DNA of 64,000 bases from Lithospermum erythrorhizon (taxonomy: Eukaryota; Streptophyta; Magnoliopsida; Boraginales; Boraginaceae), in contig JADFUC010002318.1 of NCBI GenBank assembly GCA_019722365.1, forward strand, positions 18,495 through 82,494, written 5' to 3'. The notes beneath the pieces were generated by a model. The model saw only the letters and a list, made by a program, of their open reading frames with translations, did no database searches and had not been told where the DNA came from. Both the position numbers and the translations under genes were made by a program. Of the stretch, positions 11,176 through 24,400 are shown in pieces (position 1 is the stretch's first letter; every line of letters starts with the position of its first letter).

Positions 11176-12600
11176 GATGGCCGTCCGATACGTGGAAATC
11201 CGTCGGCATGAAATGGCTTGCCGCGTGGCGCTCAGCGTCGCGTTTTAAAGCCACGGTAATGAGTTGGCGTCATCCATGGCGTCCTCCGTGATGTGCATTC
11301 TTTGACGTCATCCATTTCAATGCACAAGTCCGGACTTGAGCTGTTGGGCTCCAGTATTGGGCTTGGTAATTTATTTCTTGGCGATTTTACGGGCTCCGTT
11401 GTTGGGCTTGGATTTCGACTTGCTGTTGTGGGAATTTGAACTAATTTTGGTCAACAATCTAATGCGCCTTTAAATTGTGCTTTGGGTTTTAAATTGTTTT
11501 AAATCAACTTTTGCTCAAATTAATATTTCAATATCAGTGAAAATTACTTTAAATTAATTTCAAGTTGGAAATTAGTTTAATTAATTTAATTTTAACTACT
11601 TTTAATAGTTCTGATTGGAGGTCATTTTAATTGATATTTGATATTCAATTAAAATAACGACTATTAATTAATTAATTCTAATTTGATTAGATTAAATAAT
11701 TCGAATTGATTTAATTAAATTAGAAATTCGTATTATTTGATAATTAAAGTTTCTTAATAACATATAATCTGAAATTACATTTTATTAAAGGTGTAAATTT
11801 GATAAATAGTATTTTTAGAAATACTTATTATTTAATATTAATTATTAAAATACTTAAAATAGTTTAAGTGAATATTTTTCACTTAAGTAATTAAGTTGTA
11901 TATTTTATTTGATGAATATAAAATGACATATATTTATTTAGATTATTGTGTGCTTTTAAAACATTATTCTTGTCCATTATAATAACATATTTTAAATTAC
12001 TTGGACAATAAGAAATGCATGATATATATTTGATAATGGATTAGAAAGAGATAACTGATATGACTTAGATGTATTTTTGGGAAATACAACCTGATTAATC
12101 TTTGCCTAAGATGAATGAGTAGAGAGATTTTAATTTATTATTATTTAATGTAAATATAATTAATTGAAAATTAGAGACCAGCGAGGAAAAGCGGATGATA
12201 AATATCATTAGAGAGTAGAAATAGTTTAGAACTAGTCTAAGATTTTATAGGTCATATCGTCAGTCTTGGTTAGTGTTATATTTATCTTGTAATTTATGTG
12301 TTATATTTAATTGCTTGTGTGTTTTATATGTTTAATTTGATTCTGAAGACTAGTTAAAATATCGTAATCCCTTGTAAATTAAGTAGTATTGTCATACCAA
12401 AGTCATGATTGGTGATGAATTGCACCTACTTATGTGATTAGGAATTGAAATGTATGCGTCTTTAGTTCGATTCATAGTCATGTAAGGATGTTGGTATACT
12501 TGAATTGCTTTTATTAGGATTGTAGCCGCAGATGTGAATACATTATATGATTTTTAGAATTACTTATTATGACATGAATAACTAAAGCTATATTATTTTT
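11176..12600 (+). other. Long AT-rich 5' leader of copia B
   Basis: No open frame and no gag or CCHC-type zinc knuckle could be recognised between the LTR and the protease. The stretch is clearly homologous to 41,200-41,860 and 44,386-45,540 in copia C, for example ATGACTTAGATGTATTTTTG at about 12,060 and 41,757. It is therefore a family feature rather than random flank. Confidence 0.65.
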
Positions 12601-12785
12601 ACATATCTTTTGTTATAGTCTAATAGCCCCTATGAATAATAACTCTAATACTCTCTCCACTATAGAGAAATGCAATATGCATGGTACTTCTTCCGTTCTG
12701 ATGATACCAAACAAATCATGGAATGACAATAAATACATGGTGGATGAGGTGAGTAGTACGACTACCACCTGCATCACATATATTT

Positions 12786-13000
12786 ATGTTCGAACATTGC
12801 CTGCCACTTTCTAACACATGGGTGCTCGACACCGGGTGTGGTTCTCACATTTGTAAAAATATGCGAGATTTACAGAATAGAAGAAAGGTAGTACGAGATG
12901 AAGTAGACCTGCAGGTAGGCAATGGAGCAAAAGTTGTGGCCATCGCCGCAGATCGGCTCTGTTCAAGTTTACTAAAGACGTATGGTACTTAAACTAAATA
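12786..13000 (+). pseudogene. Copia B protease
   Basis: The frame reads NTWVLDTGCGSHICKNM and then LQVGNGAKVVAIA. This is the copia aspartic protease core: W-x-L-D-(T/S)-G-(C/A) with the catalytic Asp, followed by the V-x-(V/I)-G-(N/D)-G flap region. The frame ends in a stop at 12,990, and integrase continues in other frames. The equivalent part of C lies near 45,660-45,800 and is more degraded. The enzyme would process the element polyprotein. Confidence 0.82.
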
Positions 13001-13179
13001 GTCTACAACGCATCTTTTTAGCGTAAACGCCATTTCCGCCACAACTGGAAAATGATGGCTATTACTTTTCAATTAATGAAAGTAGTTGTTTCATTACTCG
13101 AAATAGTATAGTTTATGGTATGACATCTCCTTAGAATGGTCTCTATGTATTAAATACAAACGTTGAGACTTACAACATA

Positions 13180-14133
13180 AACAATAAGAGGAACAAGTCA
13201 AATAACTTGAATCCTTCCTATCTGCGGGCATTGCGTAATTTGGTCATAAGTAATAAACGACAAGAAATTGCATACTGATGAAATTTTGGCATAATCTGGT
13301 TTTGAACCATATGATCAATGCGAATCATGTTTGCTACGCAAGATGACCAAATCACCTTTCACTGAACAAGTGAAAGGGCCAGAGATTTATTGGGTATCAT
13401 ACATACTGATGTGTGTGGACCAATGAATACTCCCTCGCCGAGAGGAGGTTACTTCATGACTACAAAGATATGTTACATATATCTACTCAAGAAGAATGAA
13501 GCTGAAAAGTTGAAAGAATTTCATAAATGAGTTGAGAACCAACTCAATAAAATGATTATGTCTCGTCTCGATGTATGAGAATACTTGCTATGTATTTGAA
13601 GTATCTTAAGGAGAGTGTGGTATCATCACATTCACTTCCCGCGAACACCTCAACATAATGGGCGTATCCGAGAAATCGAATCATCGGATATGCTTCGATC
13701 CATCATGAGCACATCCGAATTGCCCGTTAGTTTTTGGGGATATGCATTACAAACTGCGATGCACACACTAAATAAATGTCCAACTAAATCAGCTGCTAAG
13801 ACCCCACATGAAATGTGGTTTGGGAACCATCCCAAGATTGGTTATATGAACATTTGGGATAGTGAAGCCTATGTCAAAAAATTGACCACGGACAAACTTG
13901 GACTCAAATCTGAAAAATATTATTTCATTGGTTATTTGAAAGAAATCAAAGTGTATTACTTTTATCTCAAGCATGAAAATAAGATTTTCATTGCAGAAAA
14001 TAGCGCTTTCCTTGAGAAAGAATACCTAGCCAAGAGATACGTATATGAGAATCTGGTTGTTCAAGATAGTAAGGAAGTCAACGTTGAGAACGTGGATCGA
14101 TTCACCCTCGTGAGGCGAATTCCCTTTATATAG
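13180..14133 (+). pseudogene. Copia B GAG-pre-integrase and integrase
   Basis: A degraded zinc-binding pre-integrase domain occurs at about 13,220-13,380 (YDQCESC, then LRKMTKSPF). It is followed by HTDVCGPMNTPS, which contains the first catalytic Asp. The 172-codon frame 13,615-14,133 holds the end of the core: RTPQHNGR, carrying the N-G and region of the catalytic Glu (here replaced: GRIREIES instead of the usual V-x-E-R-R-N pattern), then FWGYALQTA, TPHEMWFG and YFIGYLKE. The middle, with the second Asp, has stops. Integrase inserts the cDNA into the genome. This copy cannot function. Confidence 0.85.
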
Positions 14134-14375
14134 AGAGGAAGTTCAACTCGATCCACCTGAAATCGTGATCAAGCCAACTGAGACTCACACTACCCTTAGG
14201 GAGGTTGATAGAACTGTCAGAACCCGAGATGGTATGGGAAGCTTAAATTGAAATGATGAGCCTTCTTCATATGAAGAAGCCATGAAAGAAAATGTGTCGA
14301 TGAACGACTTATAGCCAATCCGAATAGATTTAATGCACCAAAATAATGTTTCGACATTTACGGATCTAACCGGGC

Positions 14376-14950
14376 GTGCTGGGATATATATCGAAAGTGC
14401 AAATGAATTTTTTAAATTCAAACCGGATAAAGCGGAAATGTCCATGTAAGGTCAGACTTGTAGCCAAAAGTTTCAAACAAATTCAAGGAATTGACATGAT
14501 GAAACATTCTCCCAGCTTGTATAGTTTAAATCCATTCTCGGATTATCTTAGCCCTCGCCGCTTATTATGATTATGAGATCCGCGTATGGATGTAAAGATT
14601 GCATTCATTAATCCGAATCTAGAAGAGGCTACGACACACCCTCCGTGTTTTACATGTCCTAAGGACCTAGCGAAAGAAGCTAAAAGATCCATTTATGGAC
14701 TTAAGCAAGCATCAAGAATCAAACATCAAACCAAAACACTTATGTTGATAAAGTCTTGAAAAGATTTACGATAGATAATATCAAGAAAGGAAACATCGCC
14801 ATAAGACATGGCATTACTCTCAGCCGTTCCGATTATCCTACAAACGAGGCTGAAGAGAAAAGGATGAGTGATGTTCCTTATGCATGGATCCATCATGTAC
14901 GTATGCTATTCGTACACGCCCGCACGTATCGTGACGCTTCTCCAGTGTAA
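14376..14950 (+). pseudogene. Copia B reverse transcriptase with the catalytic box deleted
   Basis: N-terminal RT blocks are present: KVRLVAKSFKQIQGID (14,440-14,490), MDVKIAFINPNLEE (14,586-14,627) and YGLKQASR (14,693-14,716). Right after YGLKQASR the sequence jumps to TYVDKVLKRFTID, which in intact copia elements lies roughly 80 residues further on. The stretch with the Y-V-D-D active site is therefore missing. The tail continues through RHGITLSRSDYPT and EEKRMSDVPYA. A stop at 14,949 closes the frame. Confidence 0.82.
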
Positions 14951-15049
14951 CAACTGCTACCAATCATGTCTAGGTGAAAATCATCAAGGTCATACTTAAG
15001 TAGTTACGAAGGACTAGGAGATATGTTCCTCCTTGTATACGCGCGAGAA

Positions 15050-15440
15050 TGACTTATTATTGATAGATGGTTATACCGATGCCAGCTCAAACCATGTAGA
15101 CGATAGTCGCATCTCAATCGTTGGTGTATTCGCCGAATGGTGGTGTAGTGTCTTGGTGTAGTAGTAAAGAAAGCAATGTAGCCGACTCGACAACAAAAGA
15201 TGAGTACATTACAACTTCAAGATGCAAAGGAAGCTTATTATCAAGAAATTCGTGGAGGAATTTCGAGTAGTACTCTAGTATCAAGGTCCAAAGGAGTTAT
15301 ATCATGGATAACATCGAGCAATAAATAAGCTAAGATAGTAGATATGTAAGGTTCTGACCGATGATAATGTAGCAGATCCCTTAACTAAACCACTACCTCA
15401 AAGCAAGCATGATGTATAGTACTGGTCTTAAGTACATGCT
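15050..15440 (+). pseudogene. Copia B RNase H end and polyprotein C-terminus
   Basis: A GYTDASSNHVDDS block (15,067-15,105, first catalytic Asp) is followed by scrambled SRS-x-S-G, W-x-S and A-E-Y-type segments in several frames, and then DNVADPLTKPLPQSKHD at 15,365-15,412, the standard C-terminal end of copia polyproteins. A purine-rich stretch with GTGGGAG at 15,460 is the likely polypurine tract. Frameshifts make it non-functional. Confidence 0.78.
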
Positions 15441-15469
15441 CGAATAGTCTTAGTTTTAGTGGGAGCTAA

Positions 15470-15726
15470 TTTTTATATGTCAAAAATGATTGTAAGACAA
15501 CGATTGAATTTTAACCTTCAAATTCAATAATATATATCATTTGTTGAAAAAAAACTATGATCGATACATGTATATATAGTTGAAAATTTCGACGAGCCTA
15601 AGAGGTCACACACAACAACGAAATCGAACTATAATTTAATTATAACTTCCTAGGTTTAAAATATAATTGTATAAGAATATTGGGGTGAAATTCCAGTTGT
15701 TGGAAATCAGCCATGTTCGACTAAAA
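15470..15726 (+). repeat. 3' LTR of copia B, left part
   Basis: It begins after the GTGGGAG tract and runs to the gypsy-type insertion. It shares AACTATAATTTAATTATAAC and AATATTGGGGTGAAAT with the LTR of C. At 15,726 the text breaks after GACTAAAA. The continuation AAATAAGATAAAGG resumes at 24,598 and matches 9,350-9,375, where the 5' LTR is uninterrupted. Confidence 0.8.
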
Positions 15727-18700
15727 TGTAATAACCGTCTGCATTAATATTATCAAATAGTATAAATTAGCCGCCGGGTGGAGTATTTGGGAGAAAAAAA
15801 ATCGGAGTCGAATAGTCGAAATACGATTCGGCCTGGCCGGGTAGTATATTTCGTTTTGTTATTTTAAAGTTTTAATTGAACGGAATGATATTATTTGGGG
15901 TTGTGGGTTAAATTTATGTTGGATAAATGTTAAACCGAGACGAGAAACTAAGCCGAAAACCGAACGAGAAAGCGAGCAAGTCTTGAGATATTTTGTTGTG
16001 CGGACCCCGCGTGGCTTTTATACTTATCCTTAAGCTTTGTCATCATCATCATTCTCATCTTCTTTCTTTTCTCTAGGATGGCCGAAAATTTGGTCCATTA
16101 TTTCTTGATTTTGTTCTTCAATTTTCTTCCAAATTTGGCGAGCTTTGGTCCTAAAATTTTCTGGAGAGATTCCCCGAGTCGTTCTCTACTTTTTGAGGTA
16201 AGAAAGTTCAAATCTTTTGGAGTATTTCTTTGTGCTGTAGGATGTTGACTTTTTTGAGAATTTGAGTTGACTTGAGCTTGATGTTTATTATGTTATAGAA
16301 TTGTTGGCTTGCTTAGATTATCGTATGTTGCTTGATAATTATCGATTTATGGGGCTAAAAAATGTTGAGGAATATAGTTGACTTTTCTTGACTTTTTGTA
16401 GAGTTTTTCTAAATGGTGTGCTTAAATGATGGGCGTACTGATATTACGAGTTTTGTTAGTCGATAGTGCATCATTTGAGATTAAAGATGATTGAAATGTG
16501 ATGATTAGTTGTTAATATCGGAACGTTAGGACCTTTGAAACTATAATCGAACTCGATCATTACCGTAGTGCTGCTGCGAACTTAACTTGGAATAAGGTTG
16601 GGGAAACTTTGTCATTATTTGGGGGTATCGGTATGAGATTATTATATATAGTTAGAATGTTATATTATTAGCTGTGTTATAAGTAGTACTATAATTTTGG
16701 AATGTTTTTAGGCGCCGATCATGGGTAAAGTGTCCGCCGCGACAATAAGGCCGGAGTTTTATTTAGCAGCTGCGTGAGTACTAATTCACGGAGTTTTACT
16801 TATCGCATGTATATGCATATGTTGTTGTACTTGTTGGTTGTCTTGAGGATATATTCACTCGTTATTCCACTATACGGTATATGTGATGTGTTGGTTATAT
16901 ATAGTTGACAGCGCTTGCCTGGGGTTGGCTTCATTTCCCGTAATGTATGATTTTTTGTATTTTGGATGAAAGTTGTTATTTCGTGGTTGCTCAGGTCGGT
17001 GGTCTCATGAGTCGCATAGATGTTTCAGGTGGTGCCGAGTCGCATTAGAAGAGTTGTATATGAGTTGACGTTGTCGTCGAGGCCGATGTCATCGCTGAAG
17101 TTGATTTGTCCGGTATCTTGCTTCGTTCCTAGTACGATTTGGGAGTTGCCTCGCACTTAGTAACGACCAGATTAAGCTTCACTGCTACGATTCGGTGATA
17201 GCTTATGTCGACGGGCATAAGTTTCTCCCTGCAGGTTGAGGTTGATTATATGCGCATTAGTTGCGTAAATCCTGACTTATACTGAGTTGTATTGTTGAGT
17301 TGACACTCTTGCTGGGAGTTGATAATATTGCTGGAGTTGACACTATTGTTGAGCTGTTGAGTTGATACTATTGATTGCGCTGATGGAGTCGTTGAGTTAA
17401 GCCGAGTCGATTGAGCGGCTTGTTGTATAAATTGGGTAGTCATTGTTTGGTCGCCAGGTTGAGTCTATTTGGTTGTATTATATGTTGTTTAGACTTTTTG
17501 TGTTGTGATATGTTTTTGACTCATTTATATGTTTTATGACTCATTTATCAAGTTTATGGATATTGCATTGATTACATTGTGAGGTTGCTTGACGAATTGA
17601 TGTCTTAATTAAGATTGGGGCTTCATTATGGTTCATATTATCGCATTTCCTTTGTGGATCCTAGGTTGAGACCATCGTTGTACATTCTTTAAGGTGAAAA
17701 GTTGAGTTGATTGATGGTTGAGGTAACATTAGAATGAGAACAGTAAGTACAAGAACATTATAAACCGAGTTTATGCTCATCTATGTATTTATGCCGATGA
17801 TATTTTATATATGGTGGAAAATTAGAGTCAAATGTGTCGTATATAAGTTATGATCCAATCACGACGATGATACCATTAAGGTGAATAAGTTCAATATACT
17901 AAATGAGAATTTGGGGAGATAATTACGTTTAGAATTATTCTGATTTAAGAAATATGTTGCTTAGTTGTATTAAGATAATGAAACCATGTGGAGATTCCTA
18001 TTATAAGCATTCTGATAACATGTAGGTGTGTGACTATGGTTTGGAGTATCACTTTAAGGTGAACCGCAAATAGTTAATTGAGTTGTGTAGTTTGGTGTGA
18101 GATCGTATGTATGCGGGTATCCCTAAGTTGGGCGAACACAGTCAGACACAGCTGCCAGATGTTAGAGTTGTATATTAGATGCTTCCGGTCATTGTTGTAC
18201 CGCGAGTAAGTGGTTGGACGGAGGTGGGTTTATCGGTGTTGTCGAGTTCATTAAGAAAAAGATTTACTTCTGCGTTGAGTAGTAGAAAATATATAATACT
18301 TTTCGTGTATACAGCTGGGAGCAGGTAATGAACTCGAGTTATCCCTATGCAGCGCGGTGGATTACTCGTGATATTTGTATTCACTCAGGCCGACTCTATT
18401 CTCGATGGGTGGCTGCCTTATGCCTAGGTTGTCAAGGGATGACCGAGATGCTTCTGCCGAGTAGCCTACGCACCCACGGAGACGGCGACGGTGACTCAAG
18501 ACCCCAAATATACTTTTTATTTTCTTGGAGTTTTTGTTGTATATAATAATTATATGTTGTAAACCCCGTGGTTTGATGTTGTATTTATATTGTCCCGCTT
18601 GTCAGAGGTCAGTTAGTTCACCCGACGGACAAGTTGTATAGTTTTATTTATCATGTTAAACGCTCATTTTTTCTATCATATCCATCGCTGTGACTCCGAT

Positions 18701-18756
18701 TATTCAAAGCTGATGACGGTCCCAACCTCGTGGGGCCCACCGGGACGGGTCGCTAA
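15727..18756 (+). repeat. 5' LTR of the LARD-like element
   Basis: It starts TGTAATAACCGTCTGC and ends near CGGGACGGGTCGCTAA. It aligns by eye along its length with 21,489-24,597 (for example TAGAATGTTATATTATTAG, AGTACTAATTCACGGAG, TCCTAGTACGA and GACGGTCCCAAC). ORFs such as 17,246-17,443 are repeat translations. Differences are mostly short indels. Confidence 0.88.
17283..17410 (+). repeat. Short GAGTTGACACTATTG-type tandem repeats in the LTR
   Basis: GAGTTGA followed by TACTATTG or CACTATTG recurs five or six times here. The equivalent block in the second LTR is 23,110-23,230. The repeats are degenerate and explain the ORF on the opposite strand. Confidence 0.7.
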
Positions 18757-18760
18757 ATTA

Positions 18761-18780
18761 TGGTATCGAGCCCAGGTTTG
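18761..18780 (+). other. Primer-binding site of the LARD-like element
   Basis: TGGTATCGAGCCCAGGTTTG differs by small changes from TGGTATCAGAGCCAGGTT, the complement of the plant initiator tRNA-Met 3' end. It starts four bases after the LTR. Confidence 0.85.
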
Positions 18781-21469
18781 CGTTTTCTCGTGTCTGCGCG
18801 GTTATGCGCCTAGGTTTCGTAAAGGAAAGGCTGGCTTTCGCGCGAAGCCACCGTTTTGAGTCCATTTCTTCCGAATCCGCGATCGGGCTGAGGACGCCAT
18901 CAAGATTTCGCCGACTCGCACGGTCTTACGAGACTAGCCCGAATTTTGTGTTCTTGTGGTGTTACTACTGGAGATATATTATACTATGTGACGCGCGAAC
19001 CGATTATGTTAATATGGCGTGACGCTGAAGTTATATGTATATGTCGAGATTGCACCAGTATAATATGGAGATCAACGATGGGTTGCTATATATATAAGGA
19101 TGGGTATATTTTGAAACAAGACATGTTATGGGGTTAGAATATGACATGAGCATCGCACATATGATATCAAAGGGCAGGCTTGGGGGAGAGTGTCTTAATA
19201 GTCAGATGCTGGGTGGCAGAATAATGACGAGACTTTATGACGGGAGGTGATTATGATCAACAGATAATTAGCATAAGATATACCAGGTGGAAATCTGTAA
19301 AGAATATCAATAGGTTTATAAGGGCATCAAGCAAAAGAGATGCGACTATAATGAAATGAAACGCTGGTCGATTAGGAACGGTGAGTAAGTCGATGGATAC
19401 AAATCGAGGCCTCTAATAAGAAAAGAGTTTTGTGTTCATCTCATAATAATGGCACAAGAAAGTTAGTGGTCAGTTGGATTTTATCTTTTGTGATAGGTAA
19501 ATGATTATTCTTGAGGATGTAAACTCGAGTTGAAACCTTTGGAGATTTGTATGTGATGAATATGTTCGACAATTTACTGGGAGAGATGACAATATCGGGA
19601 AGTTATTGAAAGGACTCCGTGGTGTCAATCAAGTTGTCGATGTTTACACCGCGCGAATCCTAAGTATTAAAAGGTTGAGTTGAGGAGGATTTGGGCACAT
19701 GTATTTCGAGGGATTAGCATTTGATCATGGTGTAAGATGTCGATTTTTAAAAATACTAAGAATTTGTCCGGGTATACTGAGTAATTGGGACAAATAATAC
19801 TACATTGTCTGTCAGGAGTATGGATGCGAGAGGATGGGGAAAGAGTAAGTTAGCATTGTAATAAGATTGAAATGGAAGTTGTTTAATTTCGCAAATGATA
19901 AAGAGGTCGAGATTGCTAAAGTGAGATTTCTTTGAAAAAAAGGTGTAAGTTGGATCGGGCAATTCCGAATGAAACTCTAAGTCATGGTAGGATCAGTTTT
20001 AGGTTGTATATTTAAAAATATTTTGGAGGAAAGTGTTAGTGAGAATTTTCGCAAGAGGACCTATTTTCGAACGCAGGAGTCAGTGAACCCATAGGTGCTT
20101 AACTGCAAAACGGTGCGAGTGGTTTGTTCGATATAGACGAAGATATCGCTAGGCGATTTAGAAGAGCAACGTGATTGCTGTGTAGCGCGTATTGTTAGGT
20201 TAGAAAATTATTAAGCATCGGTGATGATAATTATGGGCAAAGGCACCCGAGGATCTTGTGTGAGTTAAAAGTTGAAATATGTGCTTGTTTTAAAGAAGTT
20301 GATAATTGTTCGGAAAGTTAATAAACATATACCGTAAGTAGCATTAATTCAGAGAATTTATCATCGAAAGTATGATTACCTAAGATCAAGTCCTAGGTGA
20401 AAGTGGGAGTGTTAAAGGTACTGCAGTGTTCTAAGCTGATTTTGGTGGTATGAGCCAACGGTTAATTGGTGGGAATTTCCGAAAGGCCAAGTACTAATAA
20501 GTGAATTAAGACTTGACAAGATCGAAAGGGTATTAATGTGTACGGTGGAATATTTAGGGCGATGAATCGGGTAAATGCATCTAGTAGTACGGGAAGAGAA
20601 TACATGTTGGCCGATTATCGAGCTCGTGAAGTAAATGGACTTATTATAAGGAGAATTAAACAGAGGACTTATGGAGTCATAAACCTCAAGGGAGCTAGAA
20701 TTGATAATGTCACGGCGGGTCAAGGACTCAATAGAAGTTTATTAAAGGTTACGATTGGGGTATTATGAGAGGACTGCTTAATAGGCCAATAGGATTAAAT
20801 TGAAAGTGGAAGTGTTACTTGAAATTTGCGTATGAAAGTAAACCATAAGACTGTGGAGGTATAAAGGTTATAAAGACATAAATCAACAAGCTTAATGCTG
20901 CGGGTTAAGGTGAGATTGTTAATAAACGTGTGATAGAGGACTTGGTGGTGAGTTACACATTAGTTGTATGCTGGGAGACATTGGGTAATCACTACATTCA
21001 TATGTCGAGACAGTTGGTAACGCTGGGTTGATAAGGGAATTCGTTTTCATGAATGAACTTGATCGTTGATAATGAAGTATTAAGATGACACGACTATGAG
21101 TGGACAGTATCGATATCGGTGATAGAAATTTTCATTCTGGGTAGTATTATGGAGGCAACTGAGGGTGTTCATAACACTAAGATTGATAATTATAATATCA
21201 AGCAAAGCAATGTATATTACGGAGAAGATAAGATGATGCCTTGAAATGTAAAAAAATTTGTTGGTCAATGTCGCGTTATGGTGTAAAAGGGCCACCGCTT
21301 TAAGTTTATTGGACATAAGATATTATGGGAGCTAATGAAGATGGCTACTATAATCGGGGAATTTGAGCAGTGACAAGGTGTCATGATATTGGTTCATAAG
21401 GGGCGCCAAGCGAAAAAGGCTGGTGATTATCCTAAGCAGGTTTGAGCCTCGGTGAAATTTGAGGACGAA
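18781..21469 (+). other. Internal region of the LARD-like element, non-coding
   Basis: No retroviral domain could be recognised on either strand. The longest frames (20,412-20,723 minus, 20,538-20,768 plus, 21,080-21,316 minus) have no family motif and overlap each other. The last 40 bases read like the end of a gypsy polyprotein (KFEDEIL then a stop), so the 3' terminus of pol may be retained. Nothing else is supported. Confidence 0.65.
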
Positions 21470-21488
21470 ATTTTATAAGGCGGGTAGA
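21470..21488 (+). other. Polypurine tract before the 3' LTR
   Basis: TTTTATAAGGCGGGTAGAT immediately precedes the second LTR. It resembles the AAGGGGGGTAGAT-type tract of plant gypsy elements and would prime plus-strand DNA synthesis. Confidence 0.65.
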
Positions 21489-24400
21489 TCTAATAACTCG
21501 TTCGCATTAATATTATTGAAATAGTATACTAGTTGCTCGTGGGGGTATTTGGGAGAAAAAAAAAAATTGAGTCGACAATAAATAATAATCACTTGGCCGG
21601 TAGTATATATTTCTGCTGGGCATTTTAAAGTTTTAATTGAAAACGGAATGATATTATTCGGGGTTGTAGTTAAATTTATGTTGGAGTTGTGTTGTTAAAC
21701 CGAGACGAAACTAAACCAAAACCAACGGCTGTAAAGCGAGCAAGTCTCGAGATATTTTGTCAAGGCTGACCCCCCGCTATGAGTTTTTATATACTTATCC
21801 TTAACCTATTTCATCATCATCATTATCATCTTCTTCCTCTTTTCTTTCTAGGATGCATAAAAATTCTGTCCATTATTCCTTGATTTGTTTTTCAATTTTC
21901 TTCCTCATTTGGCGCAGCTTTGGTCCCAAATTTTCCTCGAGAGATTCCCGAGACATTCTCTACGCTGAGGTAAGAAAGCTAAATCTTTTGGAGTATTTCT
22001 CGGTTGGGAGGATGTTGACTTTTTGAGGAATTTGAGCGACTTTGAGCTTTGACATATGTTATAGAATTGTCATTTAAGCTTAGATTATCGTGATAATGCA
22101 GCTTGATAATTATCGATGCATGGGTTGGAAAAATGTCGAGGAATATAGTTGACTTTTTTAGAGTTTTTTCTAAATGGTGTTTAAATGATGTAAGTGTACT
22201 CTTGACTCGATTTAGATTGTTTCAGGTGTAAGTTGTGATTTTGAGGTGATTAGAGAATGTTCGGATATTACGAAGTTTTGCTTAGTTGGATAAGGTATCA
22301 TTTCCAGATTAAAGATGATTAGGAAATGTGATGATTAGGTTGTTAATATCGAACGCTAGACTCAAACTAGTAATCGAACTCGATCATTAATGTAAAAGTT
22401 ATAACTTTAACTCGAATAAGGTCAGTAGGGAAACTTTTGTTGGGTTATTTTGGGGTATCGGTACGATTATATATATAGTTAGAATGTTATATTATTAGTT
22501 GTGTTATAAGTAGTACTATAATTTTGAATGTTTCAGCGCTGACATGTGGGTGCAAAGCGTCCAAGGACAAGGGAGTTTTATTTAGCTAGCTGCGTGAGTA
22601 CTAATTCACGGAGTTTTACTTATCGCATGTATAAGTATATGCTAGTTGTACTTTGTCGGGTTGTCTCGAGGATATGTTCACCGTTATTCCACTATACGAG
22701 ATGACGCGAAGGTGTTGGTTATATATATAGTCGACAGGTGCTTTTGGTTGGGGTTGTATTTGGCTTCAGAATGTATGATTTTGGTGTTTTGAGAAAGTTG
22801 TTATTTCCCTCGTGTTGGTTTGTGTCGGTGGTCTCACGAGTCGATGATGTTTTCAGGCAGTCAGTCGTATTAGAAGAGTCAGATATGAGTTGATGTTGTC
22901 GGTTGAGTTGATGTTGCCTGCTGAGTTGATTTGTCCGTATCTTGCTTCGCTCCTAGTACGACGGGTGAGCTGCCTCGCACTTAGTAACGACCGGTGATTG
23001 CTTCGCACTGCTACGATTCGGGTGATAGCTTATGTCGACGGGCATAAGTTTCTCCCTCGCAGTCGAAGGATTATATGCGCATTAGTTGTAGAACCGACTT
23101 ATAATGAGTCAGTAGGTTGCCGAGTTGACACTTGCCGAGTTGATACTATTGCTGAGTTGACACTATTGTCGAGTTGTCGAGTTGATACTATTGATCGCGC
23201 TGATGGAGTCGCGAGTTGTCGAGTCGACGAGTGGGTTGGTTGTATAGTTGGGTAGTCATGTCAATGGGGTCAGTTGTGTCAGCTCCATTTGGTTGTATTA
23301 TATGTTGTTGGACTTTTGGTGTCAGGATATGCTTTATGATTCATTTATATGCTCTTATGACTCATTTAATGCTTATGGATATTGCATTGATTACATTAGA
23401 GGTTGCTTGATTTAATTGATGTCGAATTAAGATTTGGGGTTGATTATGGTCTTACACGATTTCTTGTGATCCTAGGCTGGTATTCATCGCTGTATACTTT
23501 CAAGGTTAAAAAGTCAGTCGATTGATGGTCGAGATAACATTTGAATGAGAACAAGAGGGTACAAGAACAAACATTATAAACCGAAAGTTTATGCTAATCT
23601 ATAGATGATGTTGATGATATTTTATATGGTGGAAAAATTAGATTCGGGTGTGTTGGTCTATAAGTTGTGATCTCATTAAGACGTTGATACCATTAAGGTG
23701 AATAAGTTCAATATACTAAATGAGGAATTTGGGGGAATAATTCGGTACTTAGATGATCTTGATTTAAGAAATATGTTGCTTAGTTGTATTAAGACAATGA
23801 AAGAATGGGAGATTCCTATTATAAATATTTCGGATAACAAATAGGCGTTGGTGACTATGATTTGGAGTAACACTTGGCGAACCGCAAATAGTTAATTGAG
23901 TTGTGTAGGCTCGGTGAGATTGTATGTATATGTGGTATCCCTAAGTTAGTGAACATTGAGTTGTATGGCCGAGTTGTTTGTATGTTAGAGTTGTGGCATT
24001 GATGCTTCTCGGTCATTAAGTTGTACTCGCGCAAGTGGTCAATGTGGGTTTATCGGTATTAGTGGAAAGGCCATTAAGAAAAGATTTATCATGTCAGAGT
24101 AGCATAGAAAATATATAATACTTTTTGGTGTATAGTTATCAGATAGGTAGTGGACTCGAGTTATCCTTGTGTGTATGTGCGGTGATTACTTCGTGATATT
24201 TGTATTCACTGCTTCATAGTCGACTTTATTCCCTACCGGGCGGGCTGCCTTATGCCTAGTTGTCATGGGATGACCGAGATGCTTTGGCCGAGTAGCTACT
24301 AATTCCATGGAGACGGGCGATGGGTGACTTGAAGACCTCAACAAATATACTTTTATTTTCTTTGGAGTTTTGTGGTTGTATAATAATTATATGTTGTAAA

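Noticed and set aside
20412..20768. Overlapping 103- and 76-codon frames inside the LARD-like element
   Set aside because: No domain motif. A faint resemblance of the plus frame to an RT segment (AMNRVN) is too short to support a call.
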